A stretch of DNA of 48,260 bases from Erysipelotrichaceae bacterium (GCA_017454765.1 JAFTCJ010000012.1:1-48260); one strand, 5' to 3'; shown: positions 16,967 to 25,747, counted from the stretch's first letter. Made by a program: numbers and translations. The notes: generated by a model not told the origin, from the letters alone.

Positions 16967-16986
16967 GGTCTTTATTCCCTCCGGAA
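16921..16986 (-). promoter_or_regulatory. Transcription attenuator in the permease-guaBA leader
   Basis: Two exclusive structures are visible on the minus strand. Terminator: GATCCTCC (16949-16942), loop GGAA, GGGGGATC (16937-16930), then TTTTTCTTT. Antiterminator: TTCCGGAGG (16986-16978) is fully complementary to CCTCCGGAA (16946-16938), which includes the 5' arm and loop of the terminator. A further long-range pair, CAATGGG (16999-16993) with CCCATTG (16911-16905), can enclose both. A TATAAT at 17069-17064 is the likely promoter. I do not recognise the purine riboswitch or another named class. Confidence 0.65.
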
Positions 16987-17063
16987 TTCAAACCCATTGG
17001 AAACAGATTAACAGATTCTCAAAGACAATTCAACAGAATTCTTGCAAAAAAAGAAAGTTTTGT

Positions 17064-17069
17064 ATTATA
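17064..17069 (-). promoter_or_regulatory. -10 element of the permease-guaBA operon
   Basis: TATAAT on the minus strand, giving a leader of about 170 nt before the permease start. No good -35 is seen at 17 nt. Confidence 0.5.
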
Positions 17070-17112
17070 GTTAGAATCAAGAATTTATCCCCTGTTTGAC
17101 AGGAAAACAAGC

Positions 17113-17158
17113 ACGGCAGAAACCTTAAGCATCATCAGCGGTCTGCCGTTTTCTTTTT
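17113..17158 (+). terminator. Orphan plus-strand terminator-like hairpin
   Basis: ACGGCAGA (17113-17120) pairs with TCTGCCGT (17142-17149), followed by a T-rich run to 17158. No plus-strand gene precedes it; a plus-strand TTGACA at 17096-17101 hints at a short transcript but lacks a clear -10. I see no gene in 17159-17413. Confidence 0.45.
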
Positions 17159-17413
17159 CCCATGAAATCAGAATCTGATCGGTAGTACAAATAAATTGCA
17201 GAGGTAAACAATATTATGAATGCGACACGACTCAAGACAAGGTTTTTCAATGCCAGTAAGGTAGTGATGGCAGCGTAGGAAGAGCTGACACAGATCCTTG
17301 CGGGCGGCACGGCCGGTGAAATAACGGCTCTGGAACAAACCTGCATATGTACCTGTTTTCTTCAAAGAATAAAAAGTCTATAATAGATTTATATATTTAA
17401 GGAGTTTTACATT

Positions 17414-18154
17414 ATGGCAGAAAAGAAAAAGAAAAAATATGTCGCTGCTTCTCCTGAAGCAGAAGAAAATCTGAAGCGCGAAAAAAGCGAACAGCCTGTC
17501 AGAATCAAGGAAGCAAAACCGGTAGGCAATGCAAAGGGTCTGCGTATCGGTGCAGTTCTGCTCTGGGTCCTGGCTCTGGCACTTGAAGTTGCTGCCCTCA
17601 TGGTATTCCTGGGCAAGTTCGATCTCAAATTCATGCCTCAGATGTACCAGCTGATCGGCTTCCTGGTACTTGATCTGATCGCCGTCATCGTCGGTGCTCA
17701 GTTCTGGAAGAAAGCCAATCACATCGATCCGGTATCTGAAGAGAATCAGCTCAAGTTCTGGTTATGGAACAACATGGGCCTGATCGCCTGCGCGATCTGC
17801 TTCTTCCCGTTCATCGTCCTGGTTCTGACCAACAAGGATGCTGACAAGAAGACCAAGACCATCGCAACCGTCGCAGCTGTCATCTGTCTGCTGATCGGCG
17901 GTGTCGCATCTTACGACTGGAACCCGGTATCCATCGAGCAGAAAGAAGCCGCAATGGATGTCTTAGGTTCCGAAACAGTATACTGGTCAACGTTCGGCAA
18001 GGTCTATCATACACACGACGACTGCCCGCACCTCAACCGTTCCGAAACACTGACTTACGGTACCGTTGAACAGGCGATCGCAGCCAACAGAGTCAGACTC
18101 TGCAAGACCTGCGCAAAGGAAGACGGCATTTCCGGTGTCGCACTGGAGAATTAA
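17414..18154 (+). CDS. Four-TM membrane protein with C-terminal Cys/His zinc-type motif
   Basis: 246 residues. A Lys/Glu-rich N-terminal tail of about 40 residues precedes four TM segments (about 46-68, 77-98, 118-137, 152-171). The C-terminal 60 residues carry VYHTHDDCPHL, then T-V-E-Q-A-I-A and CKTC. This H-x4-C-P-H-L...A-I...C-x-x-C pattern is a small metal-binding knuckle found at the ends of many Bacillota membrane proteins and some nucleases. AAGGAG precedes ATG 17414. Its role is unknown. A terminator follows, so it is a single-gene unit. Confidence 0.75.
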   Translation: MAEKKKKKYVAASPEAEENLKREKSEQPVRIKEAKPVGNAKGLRIGAVLLWVLALALEVAALMVFLGKFDLKFMPQMYQLIGFLVLDLIAVIVGAQFWKKANHIDPVSEENQLKFWLWNNMGLIACAICFFPFIVLVLTNKDADKKTKTIATVAAVICLLIGGVASYDWNPVSIEQKEAAMDVLGSETVYWSTFGKVYHTHDDCPHLNRSETLTYGTVEQAIAANRVRLCKTCAKEDGISGVALEN

Positions 18155-18172
18155 ATAAACAGTATTCTCTGA

Positions 18173-18198
18173 AACCGCTCTTAACAGGGCGGTTTTTC
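18173..18198 (+). terminator. Terminator after the four-TM gene
   Basis: AACCGCTC (18173-18180) pairs with GGGCGGTT (18187-18194) with one G-U pair, then a T-run. Confidence 0.75.
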
Positions 18199-18220
18199 TT
18201 TTATAAAATGAATATAGAAT

Positions 18221-19543
18221 ATGATCCGTTTTGATACACTGACATCCGGGTCCAGAGCCATCATCTGTATATCCGTTATTCTGATGTGCGGTTTTCTGAT
18301 GACCAGGATCACCAAACTCTTATCTCTGCCTAATGTCACGGCCTATATCGTGACCGGCATCCTGCTGGGTCCCTACGCCCTGAACATCATACCCTTGTCT
18401 TTTGTGGAAGGCAGCAGTTTCCTGCCGGATATCGCCTTATCTTTCATCGCATTTTCAACAGGTGAATTTTTCCGTATCGAAACACTGAAGAAAAGCGGAA
18501 AGAAAGCGCTGATCATCACGGTCTGCGAAGCGCTGGCCGCTTTTGTCCTGGTCTTTGTCCTGTCGCGTTTCATCCTGCATCTGGATCTGCCGTTTTCACT
18601 GGTGCTTTCAGCACTGGCTACTGCGACCGCTCCGGCTTCGACGATGATGACGATACGGCAGACAGGCGCTTCCGGTGATTTTGTGGAGACACTGCTGCAG
18701 GTCGTTGCCCTGGACGATGTCCTGGCGCTGCTTGCTTATTCGGCGGCAGTGGCGGTCTGCGAATCCTGTTCCGGATCAGGCAATGTTGAATTCATGAGTA
18801 TCATCAGACCGATCATTGAGAATATCGTTGCCGTCATCGGCGGTGCGCTGTTCGGTCTTCTGTTAAAAGATTTCATTCAGGAAAAACGTTCCCATGACAA
18901 CCGTCTGATCGTTTCGCTGGCGATCATCTTCGGCTACTGCGGCATCTGTACGATCTTTGATATTTCGCCGCTCTTAGGCTGCATGGTGATGTCTACGGTC
19001 TACATCAATCTGACCGGTGATACAAGACTCTTCAAGCAGCTGAATTATTTCTCGCCGCCGATCCTGCTTCTCTTCTTCGTGCGCTCCGGCATCAATTTCA
19101 ATCTGGATGCGCTGTTTGACAACAGCAATACCGTCGGAACTTATTCGCTGTTTGTGATCGGTGTCTTATATTTCATCACCCGCATCATCGGCAAGTATAT
19201 CGGAACCTGGCTGGGGTGCAAAGCCACAGGCAAATCCGGGACCGTCAGCCGCTATCTGGGACTGGCACTGTTCCCGCAGGCCGGTGTGGCCATCGGTCTG
19301 GCAGCGCTGGGTGCCCGCATCATCGGCGGAAGTTCCGGACTGGCGCTGAACACTGTCATCATGACCTCCAGTATCCTCTATGAACTGGTCGGGCTGGTCG
19401 CAGCCAAAACAGCGCTGCAGCTGTCGGGATCCTTCCCCGAAAACGACAAACCGAAGAAACGGAACGACATCGTTTCTTCCCAGATCATGGAAAACGAAAA
19501 AGCCTATGATGAGGCGATTCAGGAAGAAGAAGGGAACCGATGA
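18221..19543 (+). CDS. CPA2-type cation:proton antiporter
   Basis: 440 residues with about 12 TM helices, resembling Kef/NapA-type monovalent cation:proton antiporters. The core segment VALDDVLALLAY has the paired acidic residues of the ion site, and GILLGPYALN near residue 46 is a family hallmark. The C-terminal tail is short and charged, with no RCK/TrkA-N regulatory domain. It should exchange Na+ or K+ for H+. No ribosome site precedes ATG 18221; a TATAAA at 18202-18207 would give a leader of only a few nucleotides. The MFS gene follows after 39 nt. Confidence 0.85.
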   Translation: MIRFDTLTSGSRAIICISVILMCGFLMTRITKLLSLPNVTAYIVTGILLGPYALNIIPLSFVEGSSFLPDIALSFIAFSTGEFFRIETLKKSGKKALIITVCEALAAFVLVFVLSRFILHLDLPFSLVLSALATATAPASTMMTIRQTGASGDFVETLLQVVALDDVLALLAYSAAVAVCESCSGSGNVEFMSIIRPIIENIVAVIGGALFGLLLKDFIQEKRSHDNRLIVSLAIIFGYCGICTIFDISPLLGCMVMSTVYINLTGDTRLFKQLNYFSPPILLLFFVRSGINFNLDALFDNSNTVGTYSLFVIGVLYFITRIIGKYIGTWLGCKATGKSGTVSRYLGLALFPQAGVAIGLAALGARIIGGSSGLALNTVIMTSSILYELVGLVAAKTALQLSGSFPENDKPKKRNDIVSSQIMENEKAYDEAIQEEEGNR

Positions 19544-19582
19544 TCATGTCGGTTCTTTTGAAATACAGAAGGTATATATAAC

Positions 19583-20899
19583 ATGAAAAAAATCGATAAT
19601 TCAAAAAATTACTTTGCGGGACTGATCGTCGTCCTGACTGTCATCTACATCGTTGACGAGATTGCATCGGCGATGAACAGCTCCATGCAGCCGTATGTAC
19701 TGATCGATCTGTTCAAGGTACCGGGCGGAAACATTCTGGCTCCCGAATATGCCAAAGCCGTTTCCACAGCGACCGTCTTGTCGATCCCCGGCTACTGCTT
19801 CATGTTTCTGACACCGTTCTACAAAGCGCTTGCCGACCGCTTCGGCAGACGTCTGTTTCTGATCATCAACACCGCCGTCATGGGTCTGGGCCTGCTGGTC
19901 TGTTTTCTGGCGCCGAACTATTACGTTTATGTGCTGGGCGTCATGATTGTGACCTTTGTTCAGACCAACGACATGCAGGTGATGTATATCATGGAGACGG
20001 CTCCGGAGAATCACAGGGCCAAGCTGTGTTCGATCACGAAAGCGATCGCCCTGGCCGGCGTTTCCCTGATCGGTGTCTGCCGCAAGTATTTCTATGACCC
20101 GGAAGTCTTCTCTTCCTGGCGCTATGTATTTATCGTTCCGGCGCTGTTAGGGATCGCTGTGGGACTCGGCTGTATTCCTTTCGTGAAAGAAACACCTGTC
20201 TTCCTCAATCGGAAAACAGAAAAAGAAGAAAAGGAACAGAAGAAGGAAGACAAGGGCGGTGTCCTTCCGGCTTTCCGATACATCTTCAGAAACAGACAGA
20301 TGCGTTCCATCTGTTTTGCCGGTTTTGTCTTCTGTCTGGCAACAGGTATTACCAGCTATTACACGACCATTACGGCAGCCGCTGTTTCCGGCGGGGCCTT
20401 GAAAGAAAGCGACATCAATCTCTTCATGATCGTCTATCCCTTCGTCAACGCTTTCGTCACGTTCTTTTCCGGTTTCTTCTCCGACAGACTCGGCAGAAAG
20501 AAAGCGAGCGTCCTTCTTTCCGCTCTGGCAGCTTCAGGATTGCTGGTGTTTGTTCTGGGATCGAGATTCGGCTGGGGAGGATTGATCATTGCCTTGGGAT
20601 ACGGTGTCTTCATCGGCGGTCTGTGGTCGGTATCGGATACGATGATACTGGTCATGGCAGGGGAAAGCACACCGACTCAGTTAAGGGCTTCCGTCTACGG
20701 GGCAAACGGCATGATCTCGGGCATCGGCATGCTGATAGGGATCGTCGTGATGGTCTTAGGCATCAACTTTGCCGGATCTGAAAACGTCGGACTTCTGTCA
20801 CTGATCACAACGCTGCCCTTTGTCCTTCTGGCAATGATCATGCTGATGAAAAATGTCAGAGAGACCAACGGTCAGGATCTGAACAAAGTAGGAGAGTAA
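19583..20899 (+). CDS. MFS transporter
   Basis: 438 residues, 12 TM helices in two halves of six, linked by a highly charged loop near residue 210 (KEEKEQKKEDK). The sugar-porter-like loop motif appears as ADRFGRR between TM2 and TM3 and as SDRLGRKKA in the second half. The substrate is not evident. The esterase gene begins 3 nt after the stop, so the two are cotranscribed. A plausible reading is import of a small ester or acylated compound followed by hydrolysis. Confidence 0.85.
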   Translation: MKKIDNSKNYFAGLIVVLTVIYIVDEIASAMNSSMQPYVLIDLFKVPGGNILAPEYAKAVSTATVLSIPGYCFMFLTPFYKALADRFGRRLFLIINTAVMGLGLLVCFLAPNYYVYVLGVMIVTFVQTNDMQVMYIMETAPENHRAKLCSITKAIALAGVSLIGVCRKYFYDPEVFSSWRYVFIVPALLGIAVGLGCIPFVKETPVFLNRKTEKEEKEQKKEDKGGVLPAFRYIFRNRQMRSICFAGFVFCLATGITSYYTTITAAAVSGGALKESDINLFMIVYPFVNAFVTFFSGFFSDRLGRKKASVLLSALAASGLLVFVLGSRFGWGGLIIALGYGVFIGGLWSVSDTMILVMAGESTPTQLRASVYGANGMISGIGMLIGIVVMVLGINFAGSENVGLLSLITTLPFVLLAMIMLMKNVRETNGQDLNKVGE

Positions 20900-20902
20900 G
20901 AA

Positions 20903-21790
20903 ATGTCGATCGAACGCGTTGAACAGTGGCGTGCCGAATGCAAGGCAAACGACACGATCAGAGATGAGGGATTGAAAATACCTGATGACGTCACCAGGTT
21001 TCTTGATATCAGTTACGGCCCTTATGAGGAGAACGTCCTCGATGTCTATGTTCCCAAAGGAACGGATCATAAAATACCGTGTATCATCTCGATACACGGC
21101 GGCGGCTGGACCTACGGGGACAAGGAACTTTACCAGCATTACTGCATGCGTCTTTGTCAGAGAGGTTTCTCTGTGGTCAACTTCACCTACCGTCTGGCAC
21201 CGGAACACAGATACCCGGCAGCACTGGAAGACTGTTTCAAAGTCTTTGAATGGGTAAAAGAAAACCACAAAGATCATTTTATCGATTATGATAATCTCTT
21301 CCTGGTGGGAGATTCTGCCGGTGCCCAGCTGGCGCATCAGTGTCTGACGATCCTGACCAATCACAGATACCGGAAACTCTTCGACCTGAATGTTCCGGAC
21401 GATCTGAAATTCAATGCCTGCGGTCTCAACTGCGGTGTCTATTATCTGTTTGTCAACAGGATCTTCAAACCGAGCGAGACTTTCATGACGACCGACTACC
21501 TGCCGGAAGACTACAAGTCTTATCTGAAGCAGTACAAGGTCGTTTCAAACATGACAAATAACTTTCCGCCGTCTTTCGTCATGACGGCACATGAAGACTT
21601 TCTGAAATTCATGTCGCTTCCCCTTTATCTGAAACTGAGATTATTGAATGTGGAATGTGAATATCACATCTACGGAGAAAAGGGAAGGAAAGATATCGGT
21701 CACGTTTTTCATCTCGACTGCCGCTCAGATGAGGCGGACAGATGCAATGATGAAGAATGTGCTTTCTTCGCAAAGCACATCAGGCCGTAA
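20903..21790 (+). CDS. Alpha/beta hydrolase, HSL (BD-type) family
   Basis: 295 residues. Complete hormone-sensitive-lipase family signature: HGGGW at 65-69 for the oxyanion hole and GDSAG with nucleophile Ser138. An acid/base pair is likely near the C-terminus (His within DIGHVFHLD). No signal peptide. It follows the MFS transporter gene by 3 nt, with GGAGAG before its ATG, so it probably acts on the imported solute. Substrates in this family are short-chain acyl esters. Confidence 0.85.
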   Translation: MSIERVEQWRAECKANDTIRDEGLKIPDDVTRFLDISYGPYEENVLDVYVPKGTDHKIPCIISIHGGGWTYGDKELYQHYCMRLCQRGFSVVNFTYRLAPEHRYPAALEDCFKVFEWVKENHKDHFIDYDNLFLVGDSAGAQLAHQCLTILTNHRYRKLFDLNVPDDLKFNACGLNCGVYYLFVNRIFKPSETFMTTDYLPEDYKSYLKQYKVVSNMTNNFPPSFVMTAHEDFLKFMSLPLYLKLRLLNVECEYHIYGEKGRKDIGHVFHLDCRSDEADRCNDEECAFFAKHIRP

Positions 21791-21815
21791 ACAAAAACAC
21801 CTTTCAGGTGTCTTT
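21791..21815. terminator. Bidirectional terminator between the esterase and TIR-LRR genes
   Basis: ACACCT (21797-21802) pairs with AGGTGT (21806-21811). The plus side runs CTTTG; the minus side runs TTTTTGTTT, which is the stronger. It serves both convergent transcripts. Confidence 0.7.
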
Positions 21816-21845
21816 GCTGTTGTACCGGTTTTAAAGATTCCCCGT

Positions 21846-22862
21846 TCATTCATCCAGATAAACGACATTCCTGCCTGTAAAACGCGCTTCAAAATCCGAA
21901 GAGACCTGACTCCTGCGGACATACACTGTCAGGTTGGGGCAATTATGAAACATATCCGGGGTTACTTCTTTCACGGTTTCCGGGATTTTAACGGTTTTCA
22001 GATTGGGACAGTTACTGAATGTTCCAAACAGCCCGGCAATCATTTTTCCTGCATTGTTGAGATCAACAGACTCAACGAATAAGCGGCACCTGTCAAACGA
22101 GCCGGGAACGATGATCCTTGCGGCATTCGGTACGGTGATATCCTTGTCTGAGCCGAAGTATCCCCGCAGAACACCGTGCTCGATGTCAAACCCGCCGATA
22201 CGCACTAAGTCGCCGTTGGCTCTTTTCTTTGCATCCTCCGGAGAATCATCATAAAACTCTTCTCCTGTTTCTGCTGCCTCTTTCCGGCTTACGACCTTAT
22301 CCGTTCCAAGAAAACTCTTTGCCAGATCATCCAGCTGTCTGATGCTTACTTGCTCAGAGGATTTCACAGCAGTTTCGCTGTTTTTTTCGCTGCGCTTCAG
22401 GCCGAATCTCGTAAACGCCTCTATGTATTTATACTCATATTCTTCTTCTGTCATATTGTATTTGAGGATGGCCTGTTTGCTTCCGGTACGCAGTTTCAGA
22501 CCGCGCCTGAGTTCTGTTTCTTCCAGATGGATGGCTAAAAAGGGCTTGCCTTCATCCAGCGCAAAATTGATCTCGTTCATGACGTTTTCTCTTTCTGCGG
22601 AAAACGGAGTGATCATGACCACAAAAACAGCACACTCTGCCAGCGCGTCCGCGATCTCATCTGTCCACTCGTTTCCCGGAGCGATCCCTTCATCGTACCA
22701 GACATTGAATCCGGCTTCGTTGAATTTTCTGATTTCCGCAAAGACTTTATCAGAATCTTTGTGGGCATAGCTGACAAAAATATACGGATCCTTTCCGCGG
22801 TATGCCGGATAAGGCATGCGGCCTACACCCGGTACCAGTTTTGTTTCTTCATTCAAACCCAT
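21846..22862 (-). CDS. TIR-domain protein with C-terminal leucine-rich (BspA/LRR_5-like) segment
   Basis: 338 residues. Residues 25-125 form a TIR domain: PYIFVSYAHKD opening strand, VWYDEGIAPGNEW BB-loop region and ITPFSAERENVMNEI, in which Glu97 fits the catalytic Glu of NAD+-cleaving TIRs. A flexible acidic middle part follows. The C-terminal 100 residues look like LRR_5 repeats (NCPNLKTVKIP, NCPNLTVYV), as in BspA-like surface proteins. There is no signal or TM segment, so it is cytosolic. It is the last gene of the operon with two MBL-fold proteins, 24 nt after the second. NADase or signalling activity is inferred from the fold. Confidence 0.85.
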   Translation of the reverse strand: MGLNEETKLVPGVGRMPYPAYRGKDPYIFVSYAHKDSDKVFAEIRKFNEAGFNVWYDEGIAPGNEWTDEIADALAECAVFVVMITPFSAERENVMNEINFALDEGKPFLAIHLEETELRRGLKLRTGSKQAILKYNMTEEEYEYKYIEAFTRFGLKRSEKNSETAVKSSEQVSIRQLDDLAKSFLGTDKVVSRKEAAETGEEFYDDSPEDAKKRANGDLVRIGGFDIEHGVLRGYFGSDKDITVPNAARIIVPGSFDRCRLFVESVDLNNAGKMIAGLFGTFSNCPNLKTVKIPETVKEVTPDMFHNCPNLTVYVRRSQVSSDFEARFTGRNVVYLDE

Positions 22863-22886
22863 GATACTTCTCCTGTTTCAATTTTA

Positions 22887-24278
22887 TCAGACTTCGACCA
22901 GCTCTCCGTTTTCCAGGACATATTCTTTTCCTTCTTCGGGATAATATTGCTTTCCTGTGATCGGTTCCAGCAGTTCCGGTTTTTTGGAATGGACCGCAAC
23001 GATGCTTTTCGGATCGATCTGAGAGATCACGTACTGCAGGTGGTTGGGATAGCAGTGCGAGAAGGAATAGAGATTGGTATAAGTGTGGAAAGTCCATTCC
23101 AGTTTATTGACCATATTCTCCATGATCTGATATTCCTTCTGCCCTTTTACCAGCGGTTCACCGAAGAGATGGAAATAATGACCTTCGATCCCGTCGTAGT
23201 CAGTCAGATCGAGAATGTTTCTGTAACTGTTCTGCAGAATATAATGACCGGGATTTTCCCTGATCGTGTCACAGCTGACCGTTTCAAAATCCTTCAGTTT
23301 TCCGCCGTTTAAAATATACCTGTCGTTTGAGTCTTCGTAGACTGCCGCTTTGACACCCGTTACCTGATACAGGATATAGGCATAGGAAGGTTCAAAAATC
23401 ATTTTTCTGCCGATCATTTCAGCGTGTCTGATCAGTTCCTTCATCATTCCGGTATCTCTCGGATAACAGTTGATGATGCCTAAAGCATCTGAACCTTTCA
23501 ATGTATCGGTGATCGCTTCATAGATGCCTTCCTCGCTGATGCATCCCTTCAGACACTGTTTTGAAGGTGTGCGGTAAAGTTCCCTGATCGTTTCCTCATC
23601 ATAGATAAACTCGGAAGGAGACGTCGTTGTGGAATCGATGATCAGAAGATCGACCTTCTCTTTTCCGATCGCTTCCGTTTCCGCAAAGGCCTCCTCATGA
23701 CGGACGCCGTGACAGCGGATATCGCCGCTGTAACAGATCAGCGAATCCGGTGTACGGATCAGGAAAGATGAGGATCCGGGACAGGGATGATCGGAAAAAT
23801 AAGGCATTACGGAGATCTGACCGACCCTGATCTCTTCGTGATATCTGAAACCGCTGTAGGAGCGGCGTTCTTTTTTTCCTTCACATTCATCCAGTGCTTG
23901 CAGCAGTTTCAGGCCGTCTTCATGGATATAGACCGGGATGTGCGGATCGACTTTATCGATCTCGCTCATGTGATCCAGATGCAGATGACAGATCAGAACA
24001 GCGGTATTCAGATCGCTTTCGCCGTATGCTTCCAGAGGGATATCCTGCAGATCTTCTTTTGAAAACACATAAGGGACCATCGGTATCCTTCCCAGAAGCA
24101 GCGCGTCTTTCACGGCATTTGTCTGACGGTGCAGAACCGTTCCGTCATAGACTTCCGCCAGCGGGGTAAACGGTGCACCGAAGTCAAAGATCACTCTGTC
24201 TTTTTCATAGGAAACAGAGATCACGATACCCATTCCTCTGGTACCGCGATAGAAAACAACTTTTGTCTTATTCATCAT
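22887..24278 (-). CDS. MBL-fold metallo-hydrolase, RNase J/beta-CASP-like, all visible metal ligands kept
   Basis: 463 residues. The MBL core has HLHLDH at 98-103 (HxHxDH), His164 in SDHPCPG, Asp186 in YSGDI, and a late VAVHSKKPE in the position of the C-terminal His motif of beta-CASP nucleases. DSTTTS near residue 210 fits beta-CASP motif A. The closest broad relatives are RNA-directed MBL enzymes such as RNase J, though it is shorter and lacks RNase J's C-terminal domain. Its start overlaps the end of the paralogous upstream gene by 11 nt, with GGAGG just before it. ATG 24275 is equally possible. Nuclease activity is inferred. Confidence 0.8.
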   Translation of the reverse strand: MMNKTKVVFYRGTRGMGIVISVSYEKDRVIFDFGAPFTPLAEVYDGTVLHRQTNAVKDALLLGRIPMVPYVFSKEDLQDIPLEAYGESDLNTAVLICHLHLDHMSEIDKVDPHIPVYIHEDGLKLLQALDECEGKKERRSYSGFRYHEEIRVGQISVMPYFSDHPCPGSSSFLIRTPDSLICYSGDIRCHGVRHEEAFAETEAIGKEKVDLLIIDSTTTSPSEFIYDEETIRELYRTPSKQCLKGCISEEGIYEAITDTLKGSDALGIINCYPRDTGMMKELIRHAEMIGRKMIFEPSYAYILYQVTGVKAAVYEDSNDRYILNGGKLKDFETVSCDTIRENPGHYILQNSYRNILDLTDYDGIEGHYFHLFGEPLVKGQKEYQIMENMVNKLEWTFHTYTNLYSFSHCYPNHLQYVISQIDPKSIVAVHSKKPELLEPITGKQYYPEEGKEYVLENGELVEV

Positions 24279-25674
24279 CGGCCTCCAGAGTATTCTTTTC
24301 CTTGTTGTACCGGTAAGTGATGTTTTTCTCAGCGTAGAAATACGGGGTCGTCATCTGTGAAATCATGCCCTTGCGGTTCGAGGTATGAAGAGGAACCGTC
24401 AGAGAAGCACCCACCGCTTCAATGTAAGCCAGGATCTGATAATTCTCCGCATGCGGAGAGAAATACCCATCCTCCCACTGGTATGTCTTGCGGTAATCAA
24501 AACCGCAGGCTTCAATGACCTTTATCAGGTTTTTCAGCTTCGGATCAAAATCGCCCAGAGGGATACCGCTGTGATGCAGATACAGTGTACGGATGTTCCG
24601 ATAATCAAACAGTTCCAGCATGTTCGGATAGGTGTTCTGGACCAGATACTGTTTCGGATATTCCAGGATCTGCTTCTTTTCTATAACGTTGTTGAATTCT
24701 AAAATCTCATCAAGGTATTCAGGCTTTTTCTCGTAAGTATCCGGCATCATCACGTTCACTTTCTTCTGATAGAAGACGTTCACCAGATGAGCGCTTTCCG
24801 GTTCATAGACGATCTGTCTGTCCGCCGTCTTTGCGAAGTTTTCAAAGTCTTTCACATCGCTCATCTCCCGCTCATAGTAGTTGAAGACGATCAGACCGTC
24901 ATAGTCCTTCATCGTCTGAACGATCCTTTCATCCAGCTGATTCTTTGTCAGGTGCCCCGGCTTTTCTGAAAGACTCGGAACGATCTGTTCCTTATACTCG
25001 GCATTCGAAAAGAATCTTGTGCCTTCACAGAAGAGAAGATCCGGTTTTTTCTCCTTCAGGAATTCTATTTCTTTAAGGATATTGTCTCTGTATTTTCCGT
25101 AGACAAACACATCTCCTGTAAAGTGGATCTTCAGATCGGGCGTTTCAATGTAGAAAGAAAGATCCTGATAGGAATCATCGTTGAGGATGAACCTTTTCAC
25201 CCTGATCTTGCCGACGAGAGTCTCTTCTTTCATATCGGAGTATTCCCTTGGCTCCCCGTCAACGCCCTGAGAGACATCTTCCAGCGCCTTTTCCAGGATC
25301 TGGGCCGGTCTTGTCATATAGATCTTCACTTCAGGCGAGATCCTGTTGATCATGGCCATGTGATCCAGATGCAGGTGGCTCACGAAAAAAGCCTGATCAT
25401 CGATGTCATATCCTTCGGCAGGTTTCAGATCCGGGTAACGTTTTTCGATATCTTTCTTCCGGTAAATGCCGTCGATCAGCGGGATCTGATTGAGCCACAG
25501 ATCATCGGCAACGATGTTGTCTCTTCTTGAGACCTTGCCGTCAAACATGTCAAAAGCGGGGTCATAAGCCATGCCTGCTTCAAAGAATGCCCGGCAGTTT
25601 TCATAGCGTATTTCCATGACGACACCGCCGATGGTATCCAGTCCGCTGTATATCCTTATCTTTGTCTCTGTCAT
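24268..25674 (-). CDS. MBL-fold paralogue lacking one metal-ligand His
   Basis: 468 residues from ATG 25674. It matches the downstream MBL protein end to end: IYSGLDTIGG opening, HLHLDH at 100-105, FTGDV with Asp188, and VPLHTSNRK near the C-terminus. Where the partner has SDH (His164) it has NDD (165-167), so a conserved metal ligand is missing. An earlier TTG at 25695 lies upstream of the -10 TATAAT and cannot be used; ATG 25674 sits 9 nt after that -10, so the mRNA is leaderless or nearly so. It may be a regulatory or structural partner of the intact paralogue. Confidence 0.8.
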   Translation of the reverse strand: MTETKIRIYSGLDTIGGVVMEIRYENCRAFFEAGMAYDPAFDMFDGKVSRRDNIVADDLWLNQIPLIDGIYRKKDIEKRYPDLKPAEGYDIDDQAFFVSHLHLDHMAMINRISPEVKIYMTRPAQILEKALEDVSQGVDGEPREYSDMKEETLVGKIRVKRFILNDDSYQDLSFYIETPDLKIHFTGDVFVYGKYRDNILKEIEFLKEKKPDLLFCEGTRFFSNAEYKEQIVPSLSEKPGHLTKNQLDERIVQTMKDYDGLIVFNYYEREMSDVKDFENFAKTADRQIVYEPESAHLVNVFYQKKVNVMMPDTYEKKPEYLDEILEFNNVIEKKQILEYPKQYLVQNTYPNMLELFDYRNIRTLYLHHSGIPLGDFDPKLKNLIKVIEACGFDYRKTYQWEDGYFSPHAENYQILAYIEAVGASLTVPLHTSNRKGMISQMTTPYFYAEKNITYRYNKEKNTLEADDE

Positions 25675-25683
25675 CTTATCTGT

Positions 25684-25709
25684 ATTATAAGACAAAAGAA
25701 AACTATAAT
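25684..25709. promoter_or_regulatory. Divergent promoter pair
   Basis: Minus-strand TATAAT (25689-25684) for the MBL-MBL-TIR operon and plus-strand TATAAT (25704-25709) for the zinc-ribbon gene lie 14 nt apart. The two transcription units therefore share one control region and could be co-regulated or exclusive. Confidence 0.6.
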
Positions 25710-25747
25710 AGTATTGTTGATTCGATCATTCGAAGAAAGGAGGATCT

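Noticed and set aside
16905..17069. Purine (guanine/adenine) riboswitch upstream of the nucleobase permease
   Set aside because: The conserved junction and loop sequences of the class are absent; only the attenuator hairpins are visible.
17125..17346. Minus-strand ORF of 73 codons upstream of the permease leader
   Set aside because: No ribosome site, odd composition, and it overlaps the plus-strand terminator-like hairpin; no family features.
24268..25695. TTG at 25695 as start of the upstream MBL gene
   Set aside because: It lies upstream of the -10 TATAAT at 25689-25684 and so would not be in the transcript; ATG 25674 fits the family N-terminus.
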